Position numbers and translations under genes: made by a program
Shown here: in pieces, positions 1 through 13,686 of the stretch
Position numbering within the stretch: position 1 is the stretch's first letter
Layout: each line of letters begins with the position of its first letter
Notes under the pieces: generated by a model
Database searches by the model: none
What the model was told of the DNA's origin: nothing
Seen by the model: the letters and a program-made list of their open reading frames with translations, nothing else
Source of the DNA: Erythrophleum ivorense
Taxonomy: Eukaryota > Streptophyta > Magnoliopsida > Fabales > Fabaceae
Length of the DNA stretch: 64,000 nucleotides
NCBI GenBank assembly: GCA_026724425.1
Contig: JAIUCV010000003.1
Location: 46,153,283-46,217,282, forward strand
Direction of reading: 5' to 3'

Positions 1-966
1 CACACATAGAAGTAAGGGAGAAGAAGCATGAAAAGCAATAAATTTACCTTGGTTTCTAGCTTTTCTCAAAAGCTTCTTTCTTTGCCTTAGCCTCCTCTTT
101 CAAGGACTAACTTTCTCCTTCTGGATCAAGGCCAAAACAAACCTATATCACTAACCAAAACTATGGAAAGAGAGAGTAAAGAGAGGTGAACAAAGTTTCC
201 AAAAGGAAAGCCATGAGAAACCTTAGAATTCCATACCTTTTCCTTAGTTCCTTCCTCTTCCTTTTCCCCTTCTCTTGAGCATCTCTCTTTTAGGCAAAAG
301 TTCCCTTTGTTTTGGGTAGAATAAGTCAGTTAGAAAAAGCTCCAAGTGGAACGCCTCTTATATAGAGGAAATAAGAAGAAAATTTATTCATTAAAATACT
401 ATTTACATCCCTTCTCTTAGTTAATTCATTTTAGCTCATTTTAATTCCTTTTTGAGAACTGTCTTTTTTATCATGAAATATATGTTTTCAATTTTATAAA
501 ATAGCTTTGAAATTATTCAATTTGGATCTAGAACCTTCCAGAATAAAGAGATCAAAGTTTGGATCAATTGACAGTAAATAATGTACACTGGAGGGGGTTT
601 AAACAATTTTAGGAATTCTTATAGTTTTTAAGGCCTTTGAGAACTTTGAACAACTAAAATTTTTCATTTAAAATACCTCTTTGGTGTTTACTTAGCCATG
701 TTTCACTATAGCTAGAGACACCTCATGCTATTGCAAGACCTTCCCAGCTGTGGCGAGATACCTCTTGCTATTACAAGACCTTCCTAGCTGTTCTCAACAT
801 AGCCTGTGGTATTTCTAGAAATTTCCTAGATTTTGTGTGGCCACAAACTCTCTATAGTGAATTGGAATCCTAACTATAGTGAACTGGTGTCCTAGCTATA
901 ACAAGGAGACTTAGAAAAATTCTGAAACCTTAAGTCCTCATTTCTACGAAAAACTCAGATGTTACA
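1..966 (-). repeat. Partial LTR, minus orientation, cut by window edge
   Basis: On the minus strand it starts TGTAACATCTGAG at 966 and runs off the left edge. The 420-700 part resembles U3 sequence near 22260-22500 (the shared 'ggaggggtttaaac...ttttaaggcctttgagaac' pattern). The 700-960 part has ctatagtgaa/ctatagctag motifs like the U3 of the solo LTR at 13687. The 1-330 part looks like the transcribed region of these LTRs. No internal retroelement sequence is attached in the window. Inference: an LTR, possibly solo, of a family related to the others in this nest. Confidence 0.55.
354..368 (-). promoter_or_regulatory. TATA box of the partial LTR
   Basis: On the minus strand the sequence reads CCTCTATATAAGAGG. 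It lies about 600 bp into the LTR at the U3 to transcribed-region transition, as expected for an LTR promoter. Confidence 0.4.
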
Positions 967-1558
967 ACAACTAAGAAAAAATTACAAAATATTAAATTTG
1001 AATCCTTAAGCCTAATGTATTGTTAACTACCATATATTATCTAAGGTTCTTCCTTTAAATAATAATAAAGTCACCTAAGAAATTATTCCTTAGATACTCA
1101 AGGAACTTATTAACTTCCATTCAATCTAACTAGGGCTTAACAGTGCAAGGTACAACTACTTGAGGGACAAAACAAGGCAAAATTGTATAAAACAACAAAG
1201 TGGGTGAGGCATAAGTAAAACATAAGATGTATTTTCAAACATGCCCTTGCCATGCAATTGTCTACCTTGCATGTAGAACACTAAAAACTAGAAAATTTTA
1301 TGGCAACACAGGTCATGTAATCACCTAGAAACAGGGAAAACATCCACAAATATTTTCCTTAACTTTGCCTAGCTATTTGGGGATCGTATGGTACTCCAAA
1401 AATCACCAAATTTGACATACTAGAACATCTAAGTGAGGTCTAACATCAACCTACAACTCACACCAAAATTCAATCATTTGGACCCTCAAGTGCAGACATC
1501 TTTGAAATTTCCTGGTTTAGGCATAAATTGTCAAAATTGGCACTTTAAGCGTGCCAAT

Positions 1559-4100
1559 TGTAACACCATAATGACTTAACTCCAACTAATCCCCCTCTAG
1601 GATTGATTCCATATGATTTCCAATGAAAATGACCAAAACCATGGTATTTTACTACTTTAAGTCGGGGTCTAACCAATCATATTTTGCCTTGTGGGTCCTG
1701 TGAATCCATCAATCACATACTCCACTCAAAATCCACTTATACAACTCATAAATAGCATCAAATAACTCATAAACCATGGATATGAAGCCAAAAACTAAGA
1801 AAATGCAATTTCTCAAATGAGCCCAAAAGTCAGATTTTTGGCTCTAACTTTGGAAAATCATAACTAATTCTAGAAAAATTGGAATCAAGCAAACCATATC
1901 TATTTGGAAATCTTTGGATATTAACTTCACAATAAAAATAATGCCCAACCACAATCTTAGTGTTTGGGCCATGTTTGACATCGAAAAAGAGACAGAGGTT
2001 CGGTTGTCCCTGGTACTGGTGTAGCTTGCTATCATGAACTTCGAAAATCCATAACTAATTCCAAAAAAATATAATCTGGGAAAACTATACCAATTTGGAA
2101 AGCTACAAATGTTAACTAGAGGAAAAAATAAGTTCAGATCATTTTAGTAGCCCTTGGGCCTCGAAAACTGATGGAACAGTAACGAAGGTTGGATGGCTTC
2201 CCTGATACTGACATAGAATTTCAAAAAGTCATTTCTCCCTCTACAGACCTCCGATTGAGGTGCTTTTAGTTGGTATAGGTCACTATGGATATCTAGTTTA
2301 TACCTATAAAATTTCATGACAATTGGACACCGTTTGGTCCATGAATGACATAGATTCATTTTCAGACCTAGTTGCACAGTACAATAACCAACACCAGAAA
2401 ATTCTCCAACTTCAACAATTCGGAAAATATTCCCTAGACCTCCAAATATTACCCACTTTTGCTTCTTGGGAATCTCTCAATAGACTCTAGAGGCATGCCA
2501 AATTCCATATCAAGAAGAGCTCATCTGGTCATACTTTGATGGAGCTCACAAATATGACGATTTTGGCACCCAAAATGGTTCAAAGTGGGTCCAAATGACC
2601 TCCCACATGTTCTAGCACCTCTTAGGTAAGTTTGGAAGTATAAACATAGTATATATGAAATACTCAAGTGGTCCAAATCAATACATATCTCAAACTCACT
2701 ATGCTACGGCCCAAAATACACTCTTACATGTAAGCCACAAAAGGGCCAAATTCCACATTTTCATTGTTTTGGCTCTCTACATAGTTCATACATCATTCAT
2801 ACATACTTTTACACTTGCTCAAATATTTACATCTAAAAAATAATATATATACATAAGCACTCGATCTTCCTATACATCAAGTTAGGTGTGAGTGTGCAAA
2901 AGTAGCAAAATAAGGCCTTCTATGCCTCATGGCCTCCACTCTTAGGCTCTTGAGTTCCACCTGGACCATATGAGATGGGAGAGGGAAGGGGGTGAGATTC
3001 AAGGAATCTTAATAGCTCATACTCATTCAAGGAAGCAATCAAGGCATATAAACAAGTCAAGCATGCAAACCATTCACAATTGCACAACATATGCTGTTCA
3101 TGCCATGGTTTTGTATCAATGCCAAGAATAAGCTCTAGGGACTTTTGGTCTAGCCTCACCCAAGTTTTTGGGACTTTCGGACTGGCTTCACCCTTGGTTT
3201 AAGGACTTTTGGCTCCACTTCACCCGTCTTAAGGGACTTTCGGCACCACCTCACCCAAGCAATTTTCACAATCTATATCATAAGCATATTGGTACCAATA
3301 CATCAAGGCAACATCAAATGGTATGGCTCACAATACAAGCATATACACAAGCATACAATGACTATATACATCCAAGAATACAACAAGAAAGAGTGGAGAG
3401 CTACTTTATCGGCTAACATAAGCATTCCCTTTCAATTTCTCTTCTCCCTTCTTGGTTTCACAATCACAACTAGATGGAGTTACTTCTCTTGAGCCTAGAC
3501 ACAACAAAGAGTATGGAGTTACTCTCTTATAACTCAAATAAACACTCACAAAGCTAAGGGGCTCTTCATCAAAGCAAACCCCACTACATATGTAAGAAAC
3601 TAGGGATTCTCTCTCTAGAATTCCACTAACTCTCCTTCCTCTCTCAAGCTCTCAAGAAAGGAAAGCAAAGAAGAAGAAGTGAAGAGACATGAGTTCTAAC
3701 TTCTTCAAAAGTAGTTTTTCACTTTCCCTCTTCTGAACCAAGCCCAACTCAACAACCAAAACCATAAAAAGAGAGGACAAAGAGAGAAGAACAACATGCT
3801 AAGAAGAAAAGCTATAGAAAGGTCAAGCTTGTTTACCTTTTTGCTTATTCTCCTTCCTTCTCTAGGTCTTTCTCTCTCCACAGCCCTTTTCTCTCTTTTG
3901 GTCGAAGCTTAGGTCGGTTAAAGATACCACTACCTCACAGAGCCCTCGACGGTATTGTCTCCGTTGCGACACCCCGTGGTACTCTTATTTCCCACGTGGT
4001 GGCGTTTTGTCTTCTAAAAACGCGCCGTCGGGAGGAAGGGATTCTCCCTCACTTATAAGGCCTTAGCCTAGGGTCTTCTTACCCGATGTGGGACATTACA
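1559..4100 (-). mobile_element. Solo LTR, 2.5 kb, TSD CCAAT
   Basis: On the minus strand it begins TGTAATGTCCCACATCGG at 4100 and ends ATGGTGTTACA at 1559. It is flanked by perfect 5-bp direct repeats CCAAT (1554-1558 and 4101-4105), the hallmark of integrase-mediated insertion. No internal domain is attached, so this is a solo LTR left by unequal recombination. Most of it (about 2540-3900) is homologous, in inverted orientation, to the solo LTR at 13687-15375. The U3 start differs completely from that copy, and about 950 bp near its 3' end is missing there. A 283-bp piece of its end recurs at 62398. Confidence 0.85.
4049..4062 (-). promoter_or_regulatory. TATA box of solo LTR
   Basis: Minus-strand GGCCTTATAAGTGAGG lies about 45 bp inside the LTR start, just after the ATGTCCCACATCGG terminus common to many plant LTRs. 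The spacing suggests a very compact U3 promoter. Confidence 0.4.
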
Positions 4101-5668
4101 CCAATTGGCACTCTAACCTTTTCCAAATATAACCAACTATTTTTAATAAAATTTCAATACTTTGAATCATCCCTAAAATGGTTTAACCAATACCTAAGTC
4201 TTAACAAATGGAAATATGATTGCTGTTTCTCAAATTGTCCACACTAAAAGAATATGGTTCCACTATACCCATGACTTACAAATTTGGTCACACCCTTCTA
4301 TAACATACCATAACACCTTAGACAAGGCTCAAACATGAAATTATGCTAGTTTAAGCCATGAAATACCACTTTTAAATTGAAATATGACTTTTAACTATCT
4401 TAAACCCAATATGTGGAATTCAAATCATATTCTCCTTAAAACTATCTAAACATAAATCTATCATCCAAACAAAGCTTCTTAAGCCCTAAAACACATCATT
4501 AGCATCCTATAATCACATGTACAAGCAAACAATATAATATTACTATATATATAAATGGAATTAAATTCCAGTTACCTCTCAAAGGTATGTTCAGCTTTTA
4601 ATGCAACTACCGACATGTCTCAAGTAGACACCTAAGTCTAACATAATCATATATCATCAAAACACTTTATCAATATAAAGAAAATCTATATCTCTAATGA
4701 CATAAGTTCTATAAAATCAATAACTTACCTTTTCAAGCCTCTTAAATTATAAATTCTTAACCTCTAGCACCAAAATCTCAAGCTCTCCCAATAAGTCCTT
4801 CCATTTTGGCACATACCAAAAACCATATACCGAAGTTATGCTTCAATGAGCAATTTGAGGGGAAAATAGCTATAAATGGAAGGAAAATTTATACCCATAC
4901 CTTGCTTTCACTTCTTCTTCATCTTTTTGCTAAAAACACACAAAAATCTCCAAATCCATAATCCTACAGTTCCATAATAGTAAGCAAATCATAAACTATT
5001 CAAATCAAAACAAAAAGGAGAAGGAGTAGATTATTTTTCATAATAGTCACCTAAGCCAAAACACCTCCTTCCTAGCCAATCAAAGCCTTGAAGTTTAAAA
5101 ACCCAAGGTTCTCTCCTTCTTTGCATGCTGCATCCTCCCTCTACATTTTTCTTATAGATTGAACATATGTGCATTTACTAGAGTGAGGGAGAGAGAGTGT
5201 TTTTTATTAAAAGTAAGAAGGGTCTACGTTATAGGTCTAGGCCCAAAGGTAACTAGGTCATGCAGGTCTCCATTCATTTCCTCAAATTTAGGCTTTATGA
5301 GTTAGGTTTTGACTTTTAAAACTAACGAAATATAAAGTCTCAAGTTTAAATTATTTCCAACTCCATTTGATTTGATTTAAAAGGGCAAATAAGCTCTAAT
5401 TAAATTTTCTTAGGTAATTTCCCCAAATTCCTAATTAATTTTTCTGAGGGCAAGATTTTAAATTTCCCAAATTAATTAATTAAGCCTCTAAAACTAAATA
5501 ATTTCCTCAATAATTCCGTAAAACTTGTATTTTTCTATATAATTTTATAAAATCCCAATTTTTCTATTATTTTGAAGTAGATCCCTAATACCTCAAAAAA
5601 GTAAGTAAATATCTAATTAAATTATTTTCCTTCAAAAATATCAATTTAATAATTTTATAGATGTTACA

Positions 5669-6442
5669 ACTCCAACATATATTGAGCTCATCAATATATT
5701 GTCAACACATCATCATCAAGACTATAACCTTATCTAAACACATTACCTAATAAATACATAGCTTATTTTTAAAACTAGTAATGATTTAGCTATTACATGT
5801 GCAGAAAATGTTTTCTGTGGTATCCCCCTGTCTATGGCATATAAAGATAGTAACGTATCATAGCATACCCAATATAAACAAAAGAACATACATAAAAAAG
5901 TATACAACATATATATATAGACTTATCATATTCAAACTATATTCTTAATTAACTTATTTATGCATATGAAGCATCATGCTAAACTTCCCATACTCAAATA
6001 TCATGTGCCTCATGATAGTTAATGCATAATTGCAAATAGATATAATAATATACATATAGAGATCATTCATTTTAGCTTGATCATAATAGCCAATTTATCA
6101 TATTTGTGTACCACATAAGCTTGGTACTTTCTAGCATGCTTCATCATTTACAAGGCTTTAACATGTTTCATACTTCATATACATCATTCTCCAATGAGTA
6201 CATTACCACTTCAAATCATTATGCATGCCTTTCTAAGAAGACATAGATAATCCTACTTTGAAAGTGTTGGTCATGTGGAAAACAATTTCTGAAGTACTAT
6301 ACCAAGCATCCCATACTATTGGATACAAACTTGAATTTTTACAATTATAGGTAACTCATTAAGTATTCCATATTACTTAGTGTGAGACCTAGGTTTTAAT
6401 TGCTGTCAAAGAGGAAAATTATTCTCCTTAGACATTATGATC
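5669..6442. other. Unassigned AT-rich DNA, target of the large element
   Basis: No coding frame or recognised element was seen. It contains 'gtggtatccccctgtctatggcat' near 5818 and several catg-rich stretches. It continues after 22764, because the large gypsy element inserted here with TSD ATTCT. Confidence 0.3.
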
Positions 6443-6447
6443 ATTCT

Positions 6448-9400
6448 AATAACACCATATCTATATAGGTCTCAATTCATGGCACAATTGGCTTATAACA
6501 TTTATTTTCATCAAAATTGCACTTTTAGCAATAGATAATTGCGTCATTGAAAGCTAATTTAATTCATTTATGGCTTGATGGACCATGTGAGCTTACCAAA
6601 CTTATTTTCCATCCCTAACACATTTGTTCAATCAGAAATATCACAAAATGAAGCTCAAAATTCAAGTCCAAGCCACATAACACGAAATTGCATTACACTT
6701 TGCATTTTGCCATGAATTCCACATTCTGATATGAATTTTAAAAACTCATAACTAATTCTAGAAAAATTCAAATCATACAACCTATACTTTCTAGGAAGTG
6801 CAGGATGTCATCTAATTGCCATAAAAATTATAGATAAAAAAAACTATGTTTGGCCCACAAAAACTAATGGAACAATATATCAGGTCGGTGGTAGTTTTGC
6901 AGCAAACCAAAAATTTCAAAAATTCATTTTTCCCTCTATAGAGCTCCAAATTAAGTGCACTTAGTGGCTATAGAAAGATAAGATGTCTACTATATTCATG
7001 TAAAATTTCATGAGCATTGGACATCATTTAATGCTTGAGTGAGATAGAGAAGCAAACTAACCATATGAATAATAACAGCGACCGTTTTCTACATAATTTG
7101 GCCAACTTTAAAAAATTATAATAAATTCTCTAGAGCTCCAAAAATAGTGCTCTTTAGTTCTGTGAAAAGCTCTAGATTATACCTTTTTTTTGCCAAACTT
7201 CATGAACAAATTCATCCATTTGGCCAATTTGGAGTTCAGGTCAAGAATGTAGCCAATTTTGGGACTATAATGGGGTTAAAATGTACCAAATGGCCTTCTA
7301 CTCATACCATGACCATTTGAACATGTCTAAAAGCATAAACACAACATATAGAAACTTCCCAAATGATCTAAATCATCATACATCTCAAAACCACCTTTCC
7401 ACTTGGTTTCATACACATATACATCAAGGCATTAAGATGTCAAATTCTCACATAATCATTCATTTGACTCCACATTCCATTCATACATGATAATTACATA
7501 ATTTTATACATGTTCAAAAGTTTAAATTTCATAAACATCATATAGTTACAAACTTTGATATCAAAATACATATATTTTTATACTATTGTCAAAGTCACGT
7601 TCTTTAAGTAGCTTAGCTCCCATTTCATGCTCATTAGACTTCACCTAGACATAGTTAAACATATGTGGGGAAGAATGAGATTCAAAAAATCATAATAGAT
7701 TTTTTTATCCTTTTAAGCATAAATATATGGCACATTTTCAAGTCAAAGAATGCAAGCATGCATTAAAAGCCTTTTGTAAGCATACATAAACATACTTCCA
7801 TGTCACATAAACTCATACATATCAAACATAGGCTTTAAGGGCTTTTGGTCTAATTTCATCCAATTCTTTGGGACTTTTGGATTTGTCTCATCTACTTTTA
7901 AGAATTTTTTATTTAACTTTACTCATTCTTGAGACTTTTGGCTTTATCTCACCCATTTTTAGAAACTTTTGGCTTCTCCTTACTCATTCTAAGGGACTTT
8001 TGGCACAACCTCACCCATTTAAGCCATTTTGCATTTAAAACATATTTTACAAAGCAATAATGGTACCATAGCATTTATTCAATGGCTATAAACATATCTC
8101 ATGGTTCATACATACACACAAGCATCCAATGACAATCAAATATCCAAGAAATGCATACACCAAAGTTTATAAAGCTACTTTGTGCTAAGAAACACAAACT
8201 TTTCTTCCTTGGTTATTTCTTTCCCTTCTTGGCCTCACACCTATACTTTAGGGGATTTTAATTTACTTGGCCTAGACACATCAAATAAGATACAATTCAA
8301 TCATTGGAACCAATTCTAACTTCACGCATACTTTATACAAGCTTACTTTATCTTATGACATCAATATGGTTCTATATAAGGGCATAATGAAGCAACCCCT
8401 AAAATTCATGATTTTAGCTCTAATTTCTCATTCAATCTAGGTCATATGACTCCATTTAAATTCATTAGAGTCATCCTAAGTTCAATTCAAGAAGCCAATT
8501 ACTAGGTTGCTTCTTTATGTCTAAAAAGGGATCCTAACTTCCATCTTATAAATAATGGCTTCTAAATTCAAACTAATGCTTCCTTTGGTGTTTATTAAGC
8601 ATATCTAGACCATTTCTATCTTTGGAATCAAAGAAAAATCTCCCTAGGCACCCAAACTCCTTCTTGGCTAAGACATGGTACAAGGTGAGAACCCATGGAG
8701 TTTGCTTGGTTTTTCTTAGGGAAATGGCACTTGTGGAACTTCTTAAACCTCTTATGAGCTCATACATACTTTTACATAGGCTAAATTATCATTAGAAAGT
8801 TTCAAAAATTGTTAGGTGCAACAAGAATCCTAGAAATTACAACTTAAATTCTAAAGCTTCTCTTTTAAGTCTAACTACATATTCTTGTTTCTCATACTTT
8901 AAAACCCTTACTCCTACATTGTTATGACCTGAATTCCTTCCCTCCTTGATGGGTCTAGGGTTAGCTGAAACATCCAAGGAAGAAGAAGACAAGATGAAGC
9001 AAGAAAAACCATGATGTCTTACCTTATTTGCAAGCTTTTCTAAAGAGCTTTCAATTGCTTCTAATCTCTTCTTTAATTTCTCTCCTCCTTTTACTGAACC
9101 AGCCATGGCATAACTCCAAGTAAGTCATCAAAGTTATAGGAAAAGAGAAGAGAAAGAGGAGAAGAAGTTGGGAGAAGGAGAAAGCATGAAAAACCATCGA
9201 TTTCTTACACTTTTCCACTTGGTTTCTTCCTTCCTTGCTCTCCCTCTTGTGTGCTCCCTCAAGCTTGTCCAAGTTATGTTTTGGAGCAGAATAAAGTTAG
9301 TGGAAAATAAAGAGAGGAGGTGGTGTGCTAAAATAGGGAACATAAGGGATCATTTTAATACTTTTTTCAAAATTTTAATTTAGTCCTTTTTCTTGATTCC

Positions 9401-9884
9401 TTTCATTTGGGTTCATTTTAACTCCTTTTCAAGAACTATCCTTTTATTATAAAATTTAGGTTCTTTAATCCATAAAATGTCTTTGGTTTTACCCAAATTA
9501 GATTTAAAACTTTATCGAACAGTCTGGTCAAAATTTTGGTTAATCGATATTCTAAATAATATACCGAAGGGGTCTTAACCATTTTAGAGGTTTCTATGGT
9601 TTTTAGGACTTTTGAGAACCCTGGAAAACTCAATTTTTTTATTTAAAAACTCTTCCTTTGAATTTCTAAAAGTTACCCAAAATTACCCAAAATGCCATTA
9701 TTTTTTTGTTTAATTTTGTTTAACTATTTTGGCTTTTTTTTTTTGGGCATTTCTAGCCCTATATCTTCATTTTCAATTGTTTAGATTATCACTTTAATTT
9801 TATTTGGCCTCTAATTATTCAATTTAGAATACCTCCTTTTGTAATCTCTTTAGTTTAAGGCTTTTAGAACAATCGAGTATTACA
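6448..9884 (-). repeat. 3' LTR of the large element
   Basis: It is collinear with 16220-22759 after removal of the nested insert. Read on the minus strand it starts TGTAATACTCGATTG (9884). Its end at 6448 is mutated from the canonical ...TTACA to ...GGTGTTATT. Small open frames inside it, for example 7281-7490, also occur in the other LTR at 17054-17263; they are non-coding LTR sequence, not genes. Confidence 0.85.
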
Positions 9885-9897
9885 TTTCTCTCCCCTT
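9885..9897 (-). other. Polypurine tract of the large element
   Basis: Minus-strand AAGGGGAGAGAAA immediately precedes the TGTAATAC LTR start. This is the expected plus-strand priming site and fixes the element's orientation. Confidence 0.75.
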
Positions 9898-12800
9898 AAA
9901 TAAAATTTTATCCTTGAAATTTAGAGATATAGGCATTACCATACTTGTTTCATTCTTTTTCTAACTGGTCCTTCCATTCCCTTTGCCTAGTTCTATTTAC
10001 TTTTCTCAAGGACTAGGCTAGAGAATTAATGTTGCTAGCTTGCTATGTATGATTCTCGTTCCCGCTGTTATTTATATAGAGCATTGACTTCTTCTTGTCA
10101 TAAGGGGGACTAGCTTTTGATACTAAAATATATTCTAATAACTTTAGCCTATTTCTTCGGAGAACTTACTATTTCATATCAGATTGGTCTTAACCCAATT
10201 CATAAGAGTTAAACTTTCCTACTTAGTGGACTTACTTGAATATGCAATTAGAGATATCTTATTCATATTAAATCTCCCATATCATCTTCTAATGGCTTTC
10301 TGCAAAGTCTGTTTATCTTTCTCTATTCATTGCAAGTCATCAGAGATTTCTACCTGCTTACTTAACTTATTTAAGTGTTCAGTCCATTATTTAACCTCAC
10401 CTTCTTTGTTACTAGCTCATCCTATAATCAAGGTTTATATCTCTTTCTCTCATAGGCCTTCTATTTTAACCACTTACTGGATCATAGCTCCTTTAAGGAG
10501 TTTCTATTCTTAATTGTTCCAGTTTCTTTACTCTTATTATGCTTGCTTTTTTAGGCCTGATCTTTTCTTTACTCTCTTTATTTACTTGAGAGTCAGTACT
10601 ATTCAATTTCTAAATTTTATATTAACTAGCATGACTCTTAGCTTTTCGTGCTAGCATTGAAGAGTGACTATCACTGACTAATATTGTATTTATATGGAGT
10701 ACTAACTTCTCATTTTCTTAACTACTAGAGACATGGTTTACCACTTACCTTATTATAAAGAACTACACTTGACCCCTTTCTAAATACATAACTCTTGCAT
10801 ATAGGGATTTCTTTCTCCCTTGATAAACTTAATAACTGATGGGTAGTGGTCCATTTAACTATAACTCTAAAAGCTATTTTCTTGCCTTCCTCATCCCACA
10901 TCTATGCTCATTTACCAAAGAAGTTTAGTCGGTGGCTTGATTATCTGAGTATAGCCCTAATATCTTTGTGGCAATAGTTCACCAGGATTAGAAAATCTCT
11001 AATATTTGAGACAAAAATTGTTTGAAACTGTACTGGCCTCTAAAACTAAACTGATCTATAAAAATTATCATAGGTTATCATCTTACCAAAGAACTATTGT
11101 ATTGTAACTGTGAGCTCTTTTTAACTATGTGGGATCTACTGCAATTCTTAGGTCTACGGCTTACTTTTAGAGCCCTGCTAAGGTCTATTGCTACCCGCTG
11201 TATTGTGTTAGATTCTACTGCGATCCATCTCTTATAGGTTTTAGAGCCTAAGATCACTGTATCTGTAAATAGAACTCATTTTCATTAAGTCTGGCAACCA
11301 TTGCTTATATCTCCAAGGTTAAACTCAAATGTCGACTATGCTCTTCATGTGAAGTGCATTTTGTATCATTTGTTTATCTGTTGATCGTAAAGTAATGATA
11401 CTTCGGAGTATTTCAGCTTTTACTCACTACTCCTTATGGGATCATCATGTTTTTACTTCTAACATTCTTGTCATTCTTTCTTTCTTTACTCTTACTAGCT
11501 TGCTTGACTTTACTTGTATGTATTCTATCTTTTCTAGCTTATCTTGCAATTTTTTACTATGCCCATGTTCTACATTTAAGTGCCTTTAGTACTAAGGCAT
11601 CTCATACATCAAGTGTGTCTAATATCTCTCATAAGACAAGTACCATATACTGGTCCCTTTTTATTTCATTTAGTTATATCATAATGGACTCATACTACAT
11701 ATGCTAAACTTGTGTTGTTTAGTTTTTTTTTTAAATTCTAATGCTACTAGCACATTCCCTTTACATCATTCTATACTGGGGATTCACTCTTAATACTTTT
11801 TCTCGCAGTTCTAGCATTGCTAAAATCTCTTAACTTCTTTTTCTTTAATTTATCCTTTAACTTAACTAACTAGGATGCTCTTCAATCATTGGGATACTCT
11901 TTATGGTTGATGATATTATTTGCTATGCACTTGAGTTACATTACTACTAAGTTGGCTAAGCTCAATATCACGTAAGCATTATTGTAAGTAAATCATAACA
12001 TCAATCACTAATACACAAGTGTATCATGATTTAGCTCAAGCCATTATCACTAGTATATTACAAGATTCCCAATAATTTAAAGTACCCTTCTATTACTTCT
12101 CTATATTCTTTCTCCATATCATATGGCACTTAAGGAAACAAAGGAAACTCTTCCTTTAATCTCTTACACCATTTACTGTTCTATCTCGAGATCATTTTAT
12201 ATTGCCCCGTTATTTCTATTATTACATCATACCTTATGGACAACTATACCAAGGACAACAGTACTTTCTAATGCCCTAATTCGTATTACCTTTTTATTTG
12301 TTCTTAACTTATTATGTCTTTGATGCTGACGTTGTCACATGCTTTCTCTTTTACTTTTTCTACTTTTCCATACTCAAGAACATTTTCATTCTTTCTGGGT
12401 TCACCTTGGTTTACTTACTTTCTATAAAGGTTGAGGGAGTTAAATTCATCTTATTCTCATTCTCTATTTTTAACTAGATCGTTCCTTCTGTAAGGAACTT
12501 TATTTCATGTGAACCCCCAAGTTCGTCTTTCTTAAGGCTCTCAAACTTACCTTGCTACTTTACATAATTATCGAACTCACCTTCTTAGGTGGCTTTCACT
12601 TCCTCTAGCTTCCTTTGGGTACTGAGGCACTAGCTGCTTGCCTCAGCTTCTCTCTACATTCTAATAAGGGATTAAGTTCTCTTTTTGCTTAAACTTTCTA
12701 TTTTCATCTTTAGGAGTATAGTTTACTAATTTTAGAGTTTTACTAACATGATTTAGGTCACATATCCGCAATGTCCTAAATCTACTTTATTGGCAACTTT

Positions 12801-13681
12801 ATACTCCACTTAGTACTTTTACTACTCGTGTGCTTTTACATTGTACCAGTCTTATGTTAGGGAAACTTATCTGACTAAGTGTTGAATTCTTATCTAGCTA
12901 CTTTTTCTGTGCTTACCCTATCAACTCTCTTTTAGTCACTATTAAAGTGAAGGTATCTCTTTCTATGTATTAGTTTATCAATTCTTCCCCGCTTTCCCAT
13001 ATCTTTGTAATTACTAATTTAGGGGTTTATCTCTTGGGAGAGTTATTGACCACTAACTAAGTGGTCATCCATCTTATTATATCTTATTTACTTCTTATCA
13101 AACTAAGGAAAACCTTTATTTAGTTATCTTTTTTTTATCTATTTTCTCTTTAGATTGAGGTTCTCTTTTCTACTTATCTCGCCTTGCAAGTGAAACTCTA
13201 CTTACTGCTTTTCTTGGGTTTCAACTTACACTCAGCCCAAGGCACTTGTCTCACTAAGGCTGCAACTTACCATGGGTCTAGTTAGCTCACATAGGCTTAA
13301 TGTATATTGTTACTAGACTCTCTCAAACTTCTCTTTTTGATCTTTTTCTCTTCTTTGAATTTTTGACACAAAGCTAATCACATTCAGTTTAGGGCACCAC
13401 CTCTAAGGTATACTCTTCTCGTGTACTTATATCATTCTTTTGCATATATACTTACGACATGTTCTACATGTCTTGAGCTCATGGTGTTAGCCTATCAATC
13501 ACTATCACACAGGGTAACGTTTTAGGTTAGAGTCTATGCCTTATGGGTGAGTCTTTACAACTTTATTACTCTTGTGCCTAACATTTTAACTCTAGTTGCT
13601 ACTTACTCTTAAATATCCTCGAGCTCAGTCATAAAATATGTTATTCTCTTTCTTATACTCATACACTAGGCTTGCTACTCT
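9898..13681 (-). other. Decayed internal (pol-side) region
   Basis: It lies between the PPT and the solo LTR at 13687, where protease/RT/RNase H/integrase should be. Both strands are saturated with stops, and I could not read a conserved RT or integrase motif. It is very rich in tta/ctt/act words with few CG dinucleotides, consistent with long-term C-to-T decay. The assignment to pol rests on position only. Confidence 0.4.
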
Positions 13682-13686
13682 TTTAT

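Larger units (their letters stand above)
967..5668 (-). mobile_element. LTR-like sequence split by a solo LTR
   Basis: Removing the solo LTR at 1559-4100 and one CCAAT joins 967-1558 to 4106-5668 into one continuous sequence. Its right end, read on the minus strand, begins TGTAACATCTATAAAATT at 5668. That is followed by an A/T-rich U3-like stretch and then a CT/GA-rich leader-like zone near 5100-5220, the layout of an LTR. The left boundary was not found, and no coding remnant is readable. Low-confidence assignment. Confidence 0.35.

Noticed and set aside
7281..7490. 69-codon open frame that recurs with similar translation at 17054-17263
   Set aside because: Both copies are in the paired LTRs of the large element. 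The similarity is DNA-level repeat identity, and the translation is low-complexity His/Ser/Thr.
9051..9383. Cluster of overlapping short frames on both strands
   Set aside because: It lies in the purine/pyrimidine-rich transcribed part of the LTR, where stop codons are rare by composition.
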